NCBI GenBank assembly: GCA_030433215.1
Contig: JAUIMC010000016.1
Coordinates: 1-64,000, forward strand
Reading direction: 5' to 3'
DNA: 64,000 nt
Source of the DNA: Alphaproteobacteria bacterium
Lineage (GTDB): Bacteria > Pseudomonadota > Alphaproteobacteria > Caulobacterales > Parvularculaceae
Shown here: positions 53,176-62,105 of the stretch, piece by piece
Layout of the letters: the number at the start of each line of letters is the position of its first letter
Position numbering within the stretch: the first letter of the stretch is position 1
The notes under the pieces: model-generated
Told to the model about the DNA's origin: nothing
Seen by the model: only the letters and a program-made list of their open reading frames with translations
Database searches by the model: none
Made by a program: the position numbers and the translations under genes

Positions 53176-56100
53176 TTAGAAGTCGTAACGCAGGCCGAAC
53201 TGAACGCTCCACACCGAAAGGCCGGTGTCGATATCTTCGTCGTCGCGCCAGTCGGTGTTGACGTCGGTGATCACGATCTGGTTCGCCATGCTCGGATCGA
53301 CATTGTCGAGCTCCGCCGTGATGAGATCGACGATCCGGTAGGAGCTGGACGCCGAGAATGACCGGAAAACGCCCCACTCGTCATTGAGGAGATTCGGCAG
53401 GTTGTTGATGTTCGTGAAGAAGGTCAGCGTATGACCGTCCATCACGCCCGGGAAAGTCTGCTCGAAGCGCATGTCGAGCTGGCTGTACCAGCTGTCATAG
53501 AAGCCGTTTCTCGGCGCATACTCTCCGCGATAGGCGTCGAGGCCGGTCTCGGCGAGCACGCGGTTGAAGTCCTCTTCAACCTGGGCGCTCGCAAAGGCCA
53601 CGAGCGGATCGTCAACGAGCGGGATGTAGGGCAGCTGACGATTGATCGACGTATCGTAGTCGCCATAGAGGTTGTTTTCCTGCTGCTGGCCGTCGAGGCT
53701 GCTTGAGCCCAGATTCGTGTCGAGCGTGTAGCTGTAGGGACGCCCGCTATTGGCCGAACCGAAGAAGGAAACGCGCGATACGACGTCGTCGCTCCAGCGA
53801 TGCTCCAGATCAAGGCGCGCGCGCAGCGCGTGCTTGTTCATATAGTTGGAATTCGCTGCAAACGGCCGGTTGATGTCGACCCGCGCCGTGCCTTCAAAGC
53901 TCGACCACGCGGTCGAGCTGGTGCCGCCATGCACTTCTTCCACGTCGGAATACGCATATCCGAAATTGAAGTGAACGGAGCGGTTGTCGAACTCCCAGGT
54001 CTTGTCGAAATAAGCCGACAAAACCAGGCTCTTCGGCGTCGTATCCGCATTGGTCAGCATGTAGACTTCCTGGTCCGAAAATTCTTCGTATATCGGACGC
54101 CCGTCAGGCGCGGTCGCAATCTCCTGCTGGCTGAGCGAGACGAAGTTGTAGGGGTTCGAGCCGAGCGTGTAGAGCGCGTCGGCGCCGATCAGCCAGTCTT
54201 CGCCAAGGGGACCCAGATCGGCGGTGTATTGCGCGCCGAGGCTGAAGCGCCAGATCGACGGGATTTTGAAGTCCGGATCGAGAAGCGCGACCGAGCCCGT
54301 GCCAGCAAGCGCCGACGCGGTGTTGGCGTCCTGCAAGGCGGCCGGGATGGTGTAGCCGTCGAAGCCGTCGCCGACATTCACGGGAACGCCCGAGCTGAAG
54401 TTGTTGGCGTAACCGGAATTGATGCCTGTATTCTGGAAGGTGTTGGAAATCCAGACTGACGGATCGCCGCCCGAGAAGCGGCCGACGCCGCCCGTCACGC
54501 GGAGATTGTTCATCGCCTGCCAGTCGAACGCGACCCGCGGCTGGATGATGCCCGTGCTGTCGAGCGTCGCGGTGTTGGGAACGCCATAGGTCGCCTCAAC
54601 GGCGGCGTTTTCGGTGATGTCCGGGAAGCCGGAAAAGAAGTCGTAGCGCAGGCCAGCCGTCAGGTTGAGCGTCGGCGATACGGTGAACTCATCCTGAAGA
54701 TAGATCGAGTGCAGCAAGCGCTCGACCGTCGCGCCGGTGTCGAGCTTGTCGTTGGTGGGCGCGCTCGAATACTCGATGAAGCTCGGCATCTGCGCCGCAT
54801 AATCAGCGATGCTGTCAAATTCAGCATGACCTTCGCTGTTGAACGCGTAGACGTTGAACCATTCTAGCTGTTCGAGTTCGTAGCCGAAGGTGAACAGGTG
54901 GGCGCCAGTCTGATAAGCGCCCTTGGCTTTGATCTGCAGCGTGTCCTGCTTCAGCTGGTTGGCGTGACGGTTCGGGTCCGGCCCCACATGGATCGTGCCG
55001 CCGTCATCTGTCCCGATTTCCATCCACGCGAAGTCAGTGCCGTTCAGAGCGTCCTGAATGGTTTCGCGGTCCTGGTAGGAGACTTTCAGTTCGGTCGAGA
55101 AGTTGTCGGTCCAGTCCGAGAACAGACGGCCGGAATAGTTTCTGAGTTTCTCGCCGCGCTGATACCAGTGCGAGGGATAGGAGAAGTTGCCGCCGCCGCC
55201 GGTGAACAGGTCCCAGGTGCGAAGCTGGCTGCCGTCAGTGTTCTGATAGGCGAGCTCAAGACGGTGGTCTTCGGTGATGTAGGCGTCGATCTTCGCGAAG
55301 TAACGGCGATCCGAGGTCGGCGCGCTGGTGAAATATTCAAGCGGATCGTAGTTGTAGACGCTGCGCGAGATGTCGAGGACCTGATTGTAATCGGCCTGGG
55401 TGACGCTCGAAATCTCGTTGGCCACGCCCGAACCGGCGTAACCGACATCGACCGTGTCGGAGCCCGAGAATTTCTCATAGGCGAACGTGAAGAACAGACG
55501 GTCCTTGATGATCGGGCCGCTGAGCGAACCGCCCCATTGCTTGGCGTCGTTGGACGGGCGCGGAACGTCGATAGTGCCGCTCTCGAGCGACGCGCCGTTC
55601 ATCAGCGCGAAGTCGTAATTCAGGAACATGCCGCCATGAAGCTCGTTCGAGCCCGATTTCGTCACGACGTTGATGTTACAACCCGTGAAGGAGCCGTATT
55701 CGACGTCGAACGGCGCCAGTTCGACCGACACCTGCTCCACAACATCATAGGGGAACGGCATGCGCTGGGTCGGGTAGCCATTGTCGTTGAGGCCGAAATC
55801 GTCATTCTGCTTGACGCCGTCAACGGTGAGCGAGTTGGCGCGGTTGTTGCCGCCGGCGCAGTAGATGCCGTTGCCCTGGTCCGTGCGCTCGTCGATATTG
55901 ATGCGCGGGTCGAGGCGGATGATGTCTTTGATGTCGCGGTTGAAGTTCGGCAGATTGTCGAGATCGTCCGAAGTGAAGGTCGCGGAGGGGCCGGTGGCCA
56001 GATCGGCGACAACCGAGCGGGTGGCGACGACGACGATTTCGTCAGCGCTCGCGCCCGCGCTGGAAAGCGCGAAGGTCAGGTAAGAGGTGTCGCCCAGCGA

Positions 56101-56418
56101 AAGGCCGACGCTTTCAACCGACTTGCCCTGATAGCCGGACGCCGTCGCGGTCACAGTGTACTCGCCCGACACCGAAAGGTTGGTCGCCGAGAAACGGCCC
56201 GAACTGTCCGTCGTCACCAAGCGCGAAGCGCCGGTGTTGGTGTTGACGATCGACACGGAAGCGCCGGAGATCGGCGCGCCGGCGCCGTCGGTCACGACGC
56301 CGCGAACGTCAGCGGTCGTCTGCTGCGCATGCGCCGGAGTCGGCGCGACAACCGTCGTGAAGGCGGTCGTGATCGCAATCGCCGCCACGCCGGCGGAGAG
56401 CGTATTCATAAGTTTCAT
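53176..56418 (-). CDS. Oar-like TonB-dependent receptor with carboxypeptidase-regulatory domain
   Basis: 1080 aa. Signal peptide MKLMNTLSAGVAAIAITTAF ... AHA. Then a carboxypeptidase-regulatory-like domain (ADVRGVVTDGAGAPISGASV; GEYTVTATASGYQGKSVESV), the TonB-box-like DEIVVVATRS, a plug with DRDIKDIIRLDPRINIDERT-like text and GGNNRANSLTVDGVKQNDDF, VVTKSGSNELHGGMFLNYDF, and a very long barrel ending in RYDF. This is the layout of Myxococcus Oar and related large receptors. ATG 56418 preceded by GGGGAT. Substrate unknown; peptide or protein uptake or secretion has been proposed for the family. Confidence 0.9.
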   Translation of the reverse strand: MKLMNTLSAGVAAIAITTAFTTVVAPTPAHAQQTTADVRGVVTDGAGAPISGASVSIVNTNTGASRLVTTDSSGRFSATNLSVSGEYTVTATASGYQGKSVESVGLSLGDTSYLTFALSSAGASADEIVVVATRSVVADLATGPSATFTSDDLDNLPNFNRDIKDIIRLDPRINIDERTDQGNGIYCAGGNNRANSLTVDGVKQNDDFGLNDNGYPTQRMPFPYDVVEQVSVELAPFDVEYGSFTGCNINVVTKSGSNELHGGMFLNYDFALMNGASLESGTIDVPRPSNDAKQWGGSLSGPIIKDRLFFTFAYEKFSGSDTVDVGYAGSGVANEISSVTQADYNQVLDISRSVYNYDPLEYFTSAPTSDRRYFAKIDAYITEDHRLELAYQNTDGSQLRTWDLFTGGGGNFSYPSHWYQRGEKLRNYSGRLFSDWTDNFSTELKVSYQDRETIQDALNGTDFAWMEIGTDDGGTIHVGPDPNRHANQLKQDTLQIKAKGAYQTGAHLFTFGYELEQLEWFNVYAFNSEGHAEFDSIADYAAQMPSFIEYSSAPTNDKLDTGATVERLLHSIYLQDEFTVSPTLNLTAGLRYDFFSGFPDITENAAVEATYGVPNTATLDSTGIIQPRVAFDWQAMNNLRVTGGVGRFSGGDPSVWISNTFQNTGINSGYANNFSSGVPVNVGDGFDGYTIPAALQDANTASALAGTGSVALLDPDFKIPSIWRFSLGAQYTADLGPLGEDWLIGADALYTLGSNPYNFVSLSQQEIATAPDGRPIYEEFSDQEVYMLTNADTTPKSLVLSAYFDKTWEFDNRSVHFNFGYAYSDVEEVHGGTSSTAWSSFEGTARVDINRPFAANSNYMNKHALRARLDLEHRWSDDVVSRVSFFGSANSGRPYSYTLDTNLGSSSLDGQQQENNLYGDYDTSINRQLPYIPLVDDPLVAFASAQVEEDFNRVLAETGLDAYRGEYAPRNGFYDSWYSQLDMRFEQTFPGVMDGHTLTFFTNINNLPNLLNDEWGVFRSFSASSSYRIVDLITAELDNVDPSMANQIVITDVNTDWRDDEDIDTGLSVWSVQFGLRYDF

Positions 56419-56487
56419 GTTGATATCCCCAAGCTGAGTCTGCAGCCCTGCAGTTTTGTGTGCAGCGCGAAATACGCGACTGGCCTT

Positions 56488-56516
56488 AGGTAAAGTAGAT
56501 GACAAATGGATGACAA
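56488..56516 (-). promoter_or_regulatory. Candidate sigma-70 promoter of the Oar-like gene
   Basis: Minus strand TTGTCA at 56516-56511, 17 bp, TTACCT at 56493-56488; ATG 56418 is 70 bp downstream. Weak -10 match. The rest of 56419-56705 holds only a 10 bp-stem hairpin at 56671-56698 near the argS stop. Confidence 0.3.
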
Positions 56517-56705
56517 CGCCGCCCGGTTTTTCTTAATCTTTTGCGACCTTTTGGCCCCGCCGCCCTTCTCGCTCTGTTGTGGAAAATAACGTGAAGAGTC
56601 ACGAGCGCTTAGCCCGCCTGTGCGGCCCGGCGCCCTTGCCGACAGGGAAGTCGTCGGTGGATTTTAGTGGGCGAGTGTGGACCGCGCGCCACACTCGCTG
56701 CGCGG

Positions 56706-58472
56706 CTACATGCGTTCCGGCGCCGAAAAGCCGAGCAACGACAAAACAAGATCGAGCTGGCCGCCGACCGCAGAGGCCAGCGCAAGGCGCGAGGCCCGGA
56801 TATCGGCGTCGGCCTCGTCGGCGATTCGGCACGCCGCGTAGAACTTGGAAAAACTCTGGGCGAGCGTGAAGGCATGATCGCACAGGAGATGCGGCAGGCG
56901 CCGTTCATAGGCGTCGCGCAGCGCATCGGCGAAGCCGAGCAGCACAAGGGCGAGGTCGATTTCCTCCGGCGCGGCGAGGATCGCCGCCCCCGCCTCGCCC
57001 GCGCCCGCCGCCCTGGCCTTCGCGACCACCGAGCGCACCCGCACGCTGGCGTAGAGAAGATAGGGGCCGGTCTTGCCCTCGAACGCCATGAAGCGGTCAA
57101 GATCGAAGATGTAGTCGCTGGTGCGCGGGTTCGAGAGATCGGCGAATTTCAGCGCCGCGACGCCCACCTGGCGGGCGACTTCCTGCGTCTCCGCCTCGCC
57201 ATAGCCTTCCGCAAAGCCGTTCTCCACGAGGCGCTCGCGGGCCTTGTCGGTCACGGTTTCAATGAGATCGCGCAGCTTCAGGGTGCCGCCCGCGCGGGTC
57301 TTGAAGGGCTTGCCGTCCTTGCCGTTCATGGTCCCGAACCAGAGATGCTCGAGCCGCGCCTCGTCGAAATAGCCGGCCTTTTCGACGGCCCGGAAGACCT
57401 GTTCGAAATGCAGCCGCTGGCGGGCGTCGACCACATAAAGCATGCGGTCGGGATCGAGGGCGCGCTTGCGGTCAACGATGGTGGCGATATCCGTCGCGTG
57501 ATAGCCCACCGCGCCCTCGGAATTGAGGAAGATGATTGGCGGCATCTCCTTGTTGTCGTCCTCGCGGGCGACCCGGATGATCTCAGCGCCGTCGGATTCC
57601 TCGAGGACGCCGCGCGTTTTGAGATCCTCCGTCAATTCCGGAATCAGCGGGTCGGCGTCCGCCTCGCCTTTCCAGAGATCGAATTCGACCTCGAGATCGG
57701 CATAGTCCTTTTTCATGGCGTTGACGGACAGCGTCACGAAATGCCGCCACAGGGCTACATAGCCAGGCCGTCCGCTCTGCAACGCCTTGGTCGCCTTGCG
57801 GGCGATGTCGGCGCGGGCTTTGTCGTCTTTGCACGCCGCCGAAGCCGCCGGATACATTTCCTCGAGATCGGAAAGACTTATGGGCGGGTCTTCAGGAAAC
57901 GGGCCTTGCGCCGCCGGATCGAAATAGACGAGATCGGGCTGGCGCAGTTCGAGCTCGGAAATGAGCTGACCCATTTGCAGGCCCCAGTCGCCGAGATGCA
58001 CGTCGCCGGTCACGTCGTCGCCGGCAAAGCGCATGATCCGCTTCAGGCTCTCGCCGATGATGCCGGCGCGCAGATGGCCCACATGCAGGGGCTTGGCGAC
58101 ATTTGGCCCGCCATAATCGAGAACGATCTTTTCCGGCGTCTCTTTGCTCCAGCCGCCGAACCGGCCGCCGTCGGCGCAGAGCGCGTCGAGGCGCGCGGCG
58201 AGGAAGTCCGGGGTGAGCTTGAGATTGATGAAGCCGGGACCGGCGACCGTGACCTCGGCGAATTCCGGGCGGGCGGCCAGGCGTTCGGCGATGGCCCCGG
58301 CGATCTCGCGCGGGTTCTTTTTGGCGGCCTTGGCCGCGGCGAGCGCGCCGTTGCACTGGAACTGGGCGAGATCGGGCCGGTCAGCGGCTTTCACCGCACC
58401 GAGACTCGCGTCGAGCCCTTCGGCGGCGAAGGCCTCGCCGGCGATGGCCGACAATTCGTCTTTCAGGGTCAT
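56706..58472 (-). CDS. argS: Arginyl-tRNA synthetase
   Basis: 588 aa class I aminoacyl-tRNA synthetase. N-terminal tRNA-binding domain (ADRPDLAQFQCNGALAAAKA), HIGH equivalent AKPLHVGHLRAGI (HVGH), FGTMNGKDGKPFKTRAGGTL in the KMSKS region, and the DALR C-terminal domain (VRVRSVVAKARA; YERRLPHLLCDHAFTLAQSF). ATG 58472 overlaps the TGA of the preceding lipoprotein gene (ATGA), so the pair are translationally coupled. Confidence 0.96.
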   Translation of the reverse strand: MTLKDELSAIAGEAFAAEGLDASLGAVKAADRPDLAQFQCNGALAAAKAAKKNPREIAGAIAERLAARPEFAEVTVAGPGFINLKLTPDFLAARLDALCADGGRFGGWSKETPEKIVLDYGGPNVAKPLHVGHLRAGIIGESLKRIMRFAGDDVTGDVHLGDWGLQMGQLISELELRQPDLVYFDPAAQGPFPEDPPISLSDLEEMYPAASAACKDDKARADIARKATKALQSGRPGYVALWRHFVTLSVNAMKKDYADLEVEFDLWKGEADADPLIPELTEDLKTRGVLEESDGAEIIRVAREDDNKEMPPIIFLNSEGAVGYHATDIATIVDRKRALDPDRMLYVVDARQRLHFEQVFRAVEKAGYFDEARLEHLWFGTMNGKDGKPFKTRAGGTLKLRDLIETVTDKARERLVENGFAEGYGEAETQEVARQVGVAALKFADLSNPRTSDYIFDLDRFMAFEGKTGPYLLYASVRVRSVVAKARAAGAGEAGAAILAAPEEIDLALVLLGFADALRDAYERRLPHLLCDHAFTLAQSFSKFYAACRIADEADADIRASRLALASAVGGQLDLVLSLLGFSAPERM

Positions 58473-59035
58473 TGCAGTTCGGGAAACTTCAGGCTCTTGC
58501 CGGAACGGTTGAAAATCGCCTGTTCCGGGGTCACCGAAAAGCCGACGATGATTTCGAAGTTGAGGCCGGAAACGGTCTCGCTGGCGCGCGGGATCACGAC
58601 TTCGTCGATGTCGATCTGCTCCACCTTGATGGATTCGCCATCGCCGAACTTCACCGGCACCTGAAACTCTTTCTTGGCGATGACTTCGGTGTCCTTGCGG
58701 GTCACGGCGACGAAATAGGTGAACCGCTTTTCATCCTCCCCGCCCTTCGGACCGCGTCCGAAAGCGAGATCGATGGTGATCCCCGCCTCAATGGGTTCGT
58801 CCGCATAGTAGCGGCAGGTGGAGGCCACATCGACCATCTCGCCCGAATAGGCGATATTCTCCACGCTCTCTTCCCCGTCGAATTCGATGAAGCGGGAGGC
58901 GTCTTTCAGGATCAGGATATTGGGACAAGGGGCGGGATTGGCTTCCCGCGCGGCGCGCGCTTTGTCAGAACCGGCGCACCCCGCCAGAGCGGAGGCGGCT
59001 GCGGCGAAAAGCGCTGTCGCGAGGAGTGTTTTCAT
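58469..59035 (-). CDS. Lipoprotein of unknown function upstream of argS
   Basis: 188 aa. Signal MKTLLATALFAAAASALAGC, lipobox LAGC. Then PCPNILILKDASRFIEFDGE, MVDVASTCRYYADEPIEAGI, a Gly/Asp-rich loop (RGPKGGEDEKRFTYFVAVTR) and a beta-rich C-terminus. Similar lipoproteins beside argS occur in other alphaproteobacteria, but no function is known to me. Overlaps the argS start. ATG 59035. Confidence 0.8.
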   Translation of the reverse strand: MKTLLATALFAAAASALAGCAGSDKARAAREANPAPCPNILILKDASRFIEFDGEESVENIAYSGEMVDVASTCRYYADEPIEAGITIDLAFGRGPKGGEDEKRFTYFVAVTRKDTEVIAKKEFQVPVKFGDGESIKVEQIDIDEVVIPRASETVSGLNFEIIVGFSVTPEQAIFNRSGKSLKFPELQ

Positions 59036-59303
59036 CGGCCCGAACCCTTATATTTATTCCACAAATTAGCCTTGGGACCGCCTTTCGGGCGCCTGGACCG
59101 GGTGCTAGGCCGATCCTCGCCGCGGCGGGGCCCAAACGAGGGCAGCCTCTCGTAGCGTCTCGCCGCCGGGGGCGCAATCACCGAATCGGCGTCCCCCTTC
59201 ACAGAAAGGCCCCGCCGGCGCGCCCCTGCAATTGAGGGGGCTGCGAGTTAGGGCCATGGAAACGAAAGGGCCGCTATGAAGGCTCATGAGGATCGCTGCT
59301 GAG

Positions 59304-60251
59304 ATGACGGACCCCAAACCGCCTGTCACGGTCCGCCTGGCGAGCCCGCGCGGCTTCTGCGCCGGCGTGGAGCGCGCCATCCGCACCGTGGAAGACACCC
59401 TCGCCGCCTATGGCGCGCCCGTCTATGTGCGCCACGAGATCGTCCACAACACCCATGTGGTTGCACGCCTGTCGGCCATGGGCGCGAAATTCATTGAAGA
59501 TCTCGACGACGTCCCCGCCGACCGGCCCGTGGTGTTCTCCGCCCATGGCGCGCCGCAATCGGCGCATGCCGAGGCGGCGGCCCGCAAGCTCGTGAAAATC
59601 GACGCCACCTGCCCGCTGGTCCTCAAGGTTCACACCCAGACCCGCCGCCATATCGCCGCCGGGCGCAAGGTCGTGCTGATCGGCCATCGCGGCCACCCGG
59701 AGGTCGTCGGGACCATGGGCCAGGCGCCGGAGGGCGCGGTTCTTCTCGTGGAGACGATCGCCGATGTCGCCGCCTTGCCGGACCCGGACGGGCCCCTCGC
59801 TTATGCGACCCAGACGACCCTTTCCGTCGACGAGACCCGCGACATTCTCGCCGCGCTGAAAGAGCGTTTCCCCGACATCGCCGGCCCGGCCAGGGAAGAC
59901 ATCTGCTACGCCACCTCAAACCGCCAGCAGGCGGTGAAGGCGAGCGCCGCCGGAACCGATCTTTTTATCGTTATCGGATCGACCACCTCATCGAATTCGG
60001 TGCGCCTTGTGGAGACCGCGCGAGGCGCCGGCGCGAAAGACGCGCTGCTGCTGGAAGACGCCGGGTCCGCGGACTGGGCGCGCATTGACGCTGCGTCCGT
60101 CATCGGGCTTTCCGCCGGCGCCTCGGCGCCGGAAATCCTTGTCGAGGAATTCTTGACCGCGCTGGCGGCGCGCCGCACTTTGCGCGTCGAAACCGTGGAG
60201 ACCGCGCGCGAGACGATCAGCTTCAAATCGCCGCTGCGGCTCGCCAGCTAG
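59304..60251 (+). CDS. ispH: 4-hydroxy-3-methylbut-2-enyl diphosphate reductase
   Basis: 315 aa iron-sulfur enzyme of the MEP isoprenoid route. The three cluster cysteines are visible: [23 protein letters not shown] and [11 protein letters not shown]. Other motifs: [19 protein letters not shown] and [11 protein letters not shown] (diphosphate binding). ATG 59304 (MTDPK) is usual; ATG 59286 adds six residues. The 59036-59285 gap is GC-rich with no gene seen. rnhA follows at 23 bp. Confidence 0.95.
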   Translation: MTDPKPPVTVRLASPRGFCAGVERAIRTVEDTLAAYGAPVYVRHEIVHNTHVVARLSAMGAKFIEDLDDVPADRPVVFSAHGAPQSAHAEAAARKLVKIDATCPLVLKVHTQTRRHIAAGRKVVLIGHRGHPEVVGTMGQAPEGAVLLVETIADVAALPDPDGPLAYATQTTLSVDETRDILAALKERFPDIAGPAREDICYATSNRQQAVKASAAGTDLFIVIGSTTSSNSVRLVETARGAGAKDALLLEDAGSADWARIDAASVIGLSAGASAPEILVEEFLTALAARRTLRVETVETARETISFKSPLRLAS

Positions 60252-60274
60252 ACCCAAACCGGCAGGAATTGACC

Positions 60275-60703
60275 ATGATCGAGATCTTCACCGACGGCGC
60301 CTGCCTCGGCAATCCGGGGCCCGGCGGCTGGGGCGTGTTAATCATTGAAGGCGGCGCCCGGCGCGAGCTGAACGGCGGCGAAGAGGCGACGACCAACAAC
60401 CGCATGGAAATGTTCGCCGCCATCCGCGCGCTTGAGGAAACCCCGAAAGGCGCGAGCGTCGTCATCCACACCGACAGCCAATATGTGAAGAACGGCATCA
60501 CCGGCTGGATCAAGGGCTGGAAGCGCAATGGCTGGAAGAACGCGGCGAAAAAGCCGGTAAAGAACCGCGATCTGTGGGAACGGCTCGACGCGCTCGCCGA
60601 GGAGCGCACTGTCGATTGGCGCTGGGTCAAAGGCCATAACGGCCATCCGGAAAACGAACGCGCCGACGAACTCGCCTGCCAGGCGGCGCAGGCTTTCGCC
60701 TGA
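60275..60703 (+). CDS. rnhA: Ribonuclease HI
   Basis: 142 aa; degrades RNA in RNA-DNA hybrids. All four acidic positions are present: [47 protein letters not shown] and [11 protein letters not shown] 60275 (MIEIFTDG) is correct; a TTG 6 bp upstream is in frame. Likely co-transcribed with ispH. Confidence 0.96.
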   Translation: MIEIFTDGACLGNPGPGGWGVLIIEGGARRELNGGEEATTNNRMEMFAAIRALEETPKGASVVIHTDSQYVKNGITGWIKGWKRNGWKNAAKKPVKNRDLWERLDALAEERTVDWRWVKGHNGHPENERADELACQAAQAFA

Positions 60704-60721
60704 CGCCGCCCTTATAGAATC

Positions 60722-61204
60722 TTAAAGCTGGCCGAGCATGTGTTCGGCGCTGGAAACGTCAAAGGCGCCCGGCGCTTCGACATTCAGCTCTTTCACGACG
60801 CCATTATCGATGACGGCGGAGAAGCGCTGCGAGCGCTCGCCCATGCCGAAGCCCTTGCCGTCCATGACGAGGCCGAGAGCCTTGGCGAAATCGGCGTTGC
60901 CGTCCGCCAGCATGACGACTTTGCCGCCGGCGTTTTGATCCTTGCCCCAGGCGTTCATGACGAAGGCGTCGTTCACCGACATGCAGACGACCTTGTCGAC
61001 GCCTTTCGATTTGAACTCGTCCGCTTTCTCGACGAAGCCCGGCAGGTGCTTCGCCGAACAGGTCGGCGTGAATGCGCCGGGTACGGAGAATAGCGCAATT
61101 TTGCCGGAGCCAAGAAGCTCGCCGGTCTGCGCTGCTTGCGGGCCCTCATCGGTGGCCACCATGACTTTCACGTCAGGAATTTTGTCGCCGACAGCAATGG
61201 TCAC
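60722..61204 (-). CDS. Peroxiredoxin, Prx5/AhpE-type hybrid-family
   Basis: 160 aa thiol peroxidase. PGAFTPTCS holds the peroxidatic Cys (about 49), GEKIPDV-like start (VGDKIPDVKVMVATDEGP), VVCMSVNDAFVMNAWGKDQN with a second Cys, and the RSQRFSAVIDNGVV C-terminus of the Prx5 family. There is no fused glutaredoxin, so it relies on a separate reductant. ATG 61204. Convergent with rnhA at 18 bp. Confidence 0.93.
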   Translation of the reverse strand: MTIAVGDKIPDVKVMVATDEGPQAAQTGELLGSGKIALFSVPGAFTPTCSAKHLPGFVEKADEFKSKGVDKVVCMSVNDAFVMNAWGKDQNAGGKVVMLADGNADFAKALGLVMDGKGFGMGERSQRFSAVIDNGVVKELNVEAPGAFDVSSAEHMLGQL

Positions 61205-61319
61205 GTTAAATTCTCCTTTGTCATTGCTTCTGCGGGGCTTTTAGGCGTCCTGAAGGCCGCCGTCCACCGCCAAACGCGGCCTCTTGCATCAACTCCGGGC
61301 GAGCCTTACTTTTTCCAAT

Positions 61320-61946
61320 ATGGAAGAAACGGATGCGCCGCCTCCCCCGCCTGTCGGCGACACGCTTGCAGGCCAGATGCTGATCGCCATGCCGAATATG
61401 GGCGATCCGCGCTTTGACCGCTCGGTGATTTTCCTTTGCGCTCATGACGAGGAGCACGCCATGGGCGTGATCGTCAACAAACCGCTCGACGATGTCAGCC
61501 TTTCGGAACTTCTGGAACAGCTTGAAATCGCGCCGCGGGAAGATGCGGACGAGACGCCGGTGTTTTTCGGCGGCCCGGTGCAGACCGAACGCGGCCTCGT
61601 TCTCCATACGCTCGATTACGAGCTTGACGCGACGCTGGCGCTCGGCGACGGGCTCGGGCTAACGGCGAGCCGCGACATCCTGGTGGACATTGCCGGCAGG
61701 GAGCCGAAGAACGCGGCGCCGCGCCGCTGCCTTTTGGCCATCGGCCATGCGGGCTGGGGCGCCGGGCAACTCGAAAAAGAAATCGCCATGAACGCCTGGG
61801 TTCATTGCGAGCCTGACGAGGACATCATCTTCAACGGCGCCGATGAGGATATCTGGAAGCGCGCCCTTGAAAAGCTCGGTGTGACGAGCGCCATGCTGTC
61901 GACGGAATGGGCGTCGGCGCGCGACGAAGACCAGCCCCTGAATTAG
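61320..61946 (+). CDS. YqgE/AlgH family protein (UPF0301)
   Basis: 208 aa. After a Pro-rich start (MEETDAPPPPPVGDTL), the family motif LIAMPNMGDPRFDRSVIFLC and the HAMGVIVNKPL strand follow, then VFFGGPVQTERGLVLH and AIGHAGWGAGQLEKEI. The biochemical role of the family is not settled. ATG 61320; upstream frame from 61284 is not supported. The 62000-62078 repeat pair lies downstream. Confidence 0.92.
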   Translation: MEETDAPPPPPVGDTLAGQMLIAMPNMGDPRFDRSVIFLCAHDEEHAMGVIVNKPLDDVSLSELLEQLEIAPREDADETPVFFGGPVQTERGLVLHTLDYELDATLALGDGLGLTASRDILVDIAGREPKNAAPRRCLLAIGHAGWGAGQLEKEIAMNAWVHCEPDEDIIFNGADEDIWKRALEKLGVTSAMLSTEWASARDEDQPLN

Positions 61947-61999
61947 GTCACTGACCTGAGGCGGCCTGAATGATCCCTTTATCTTGAATATTCTCTCCG

Positions 62000-62078
62000 T
62001 GTCATCACCGGGCTTGTCCCGGTGATCCAGCCCGAAGCGAAGAAGTCTGGCTCGCCGGCATAAAGCCGGCGATGACAC
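62000..62078. repeat. Paired intergenic repeat, copy 4 (TGTCATCACCGGG variant)
   Basis: 62000-62030 TGTCATCACCGGG / CCCGGTGATCCAG hairpin and 62047-62078 CTGGCTCGCCGGC / GCCGGCGATGACAC hairpin, outer arms TGTCATC and GATGACA complementary. Same layout as the other pairs but a different arm sequence. Lies between yqgE and the EAL gene, which converge. Confidence 0.65.
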
Positions 62079-62105
62079 CCATATCGTTTCAGACGGCTCC
62101 GACCC

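Noticed and set aside
56671-56698. Hairpin GCGAGTGTGG / CCACACTCGC after argS
   Set aside because: Good stem but no T-tract on either strand, so not listed as a terminator.
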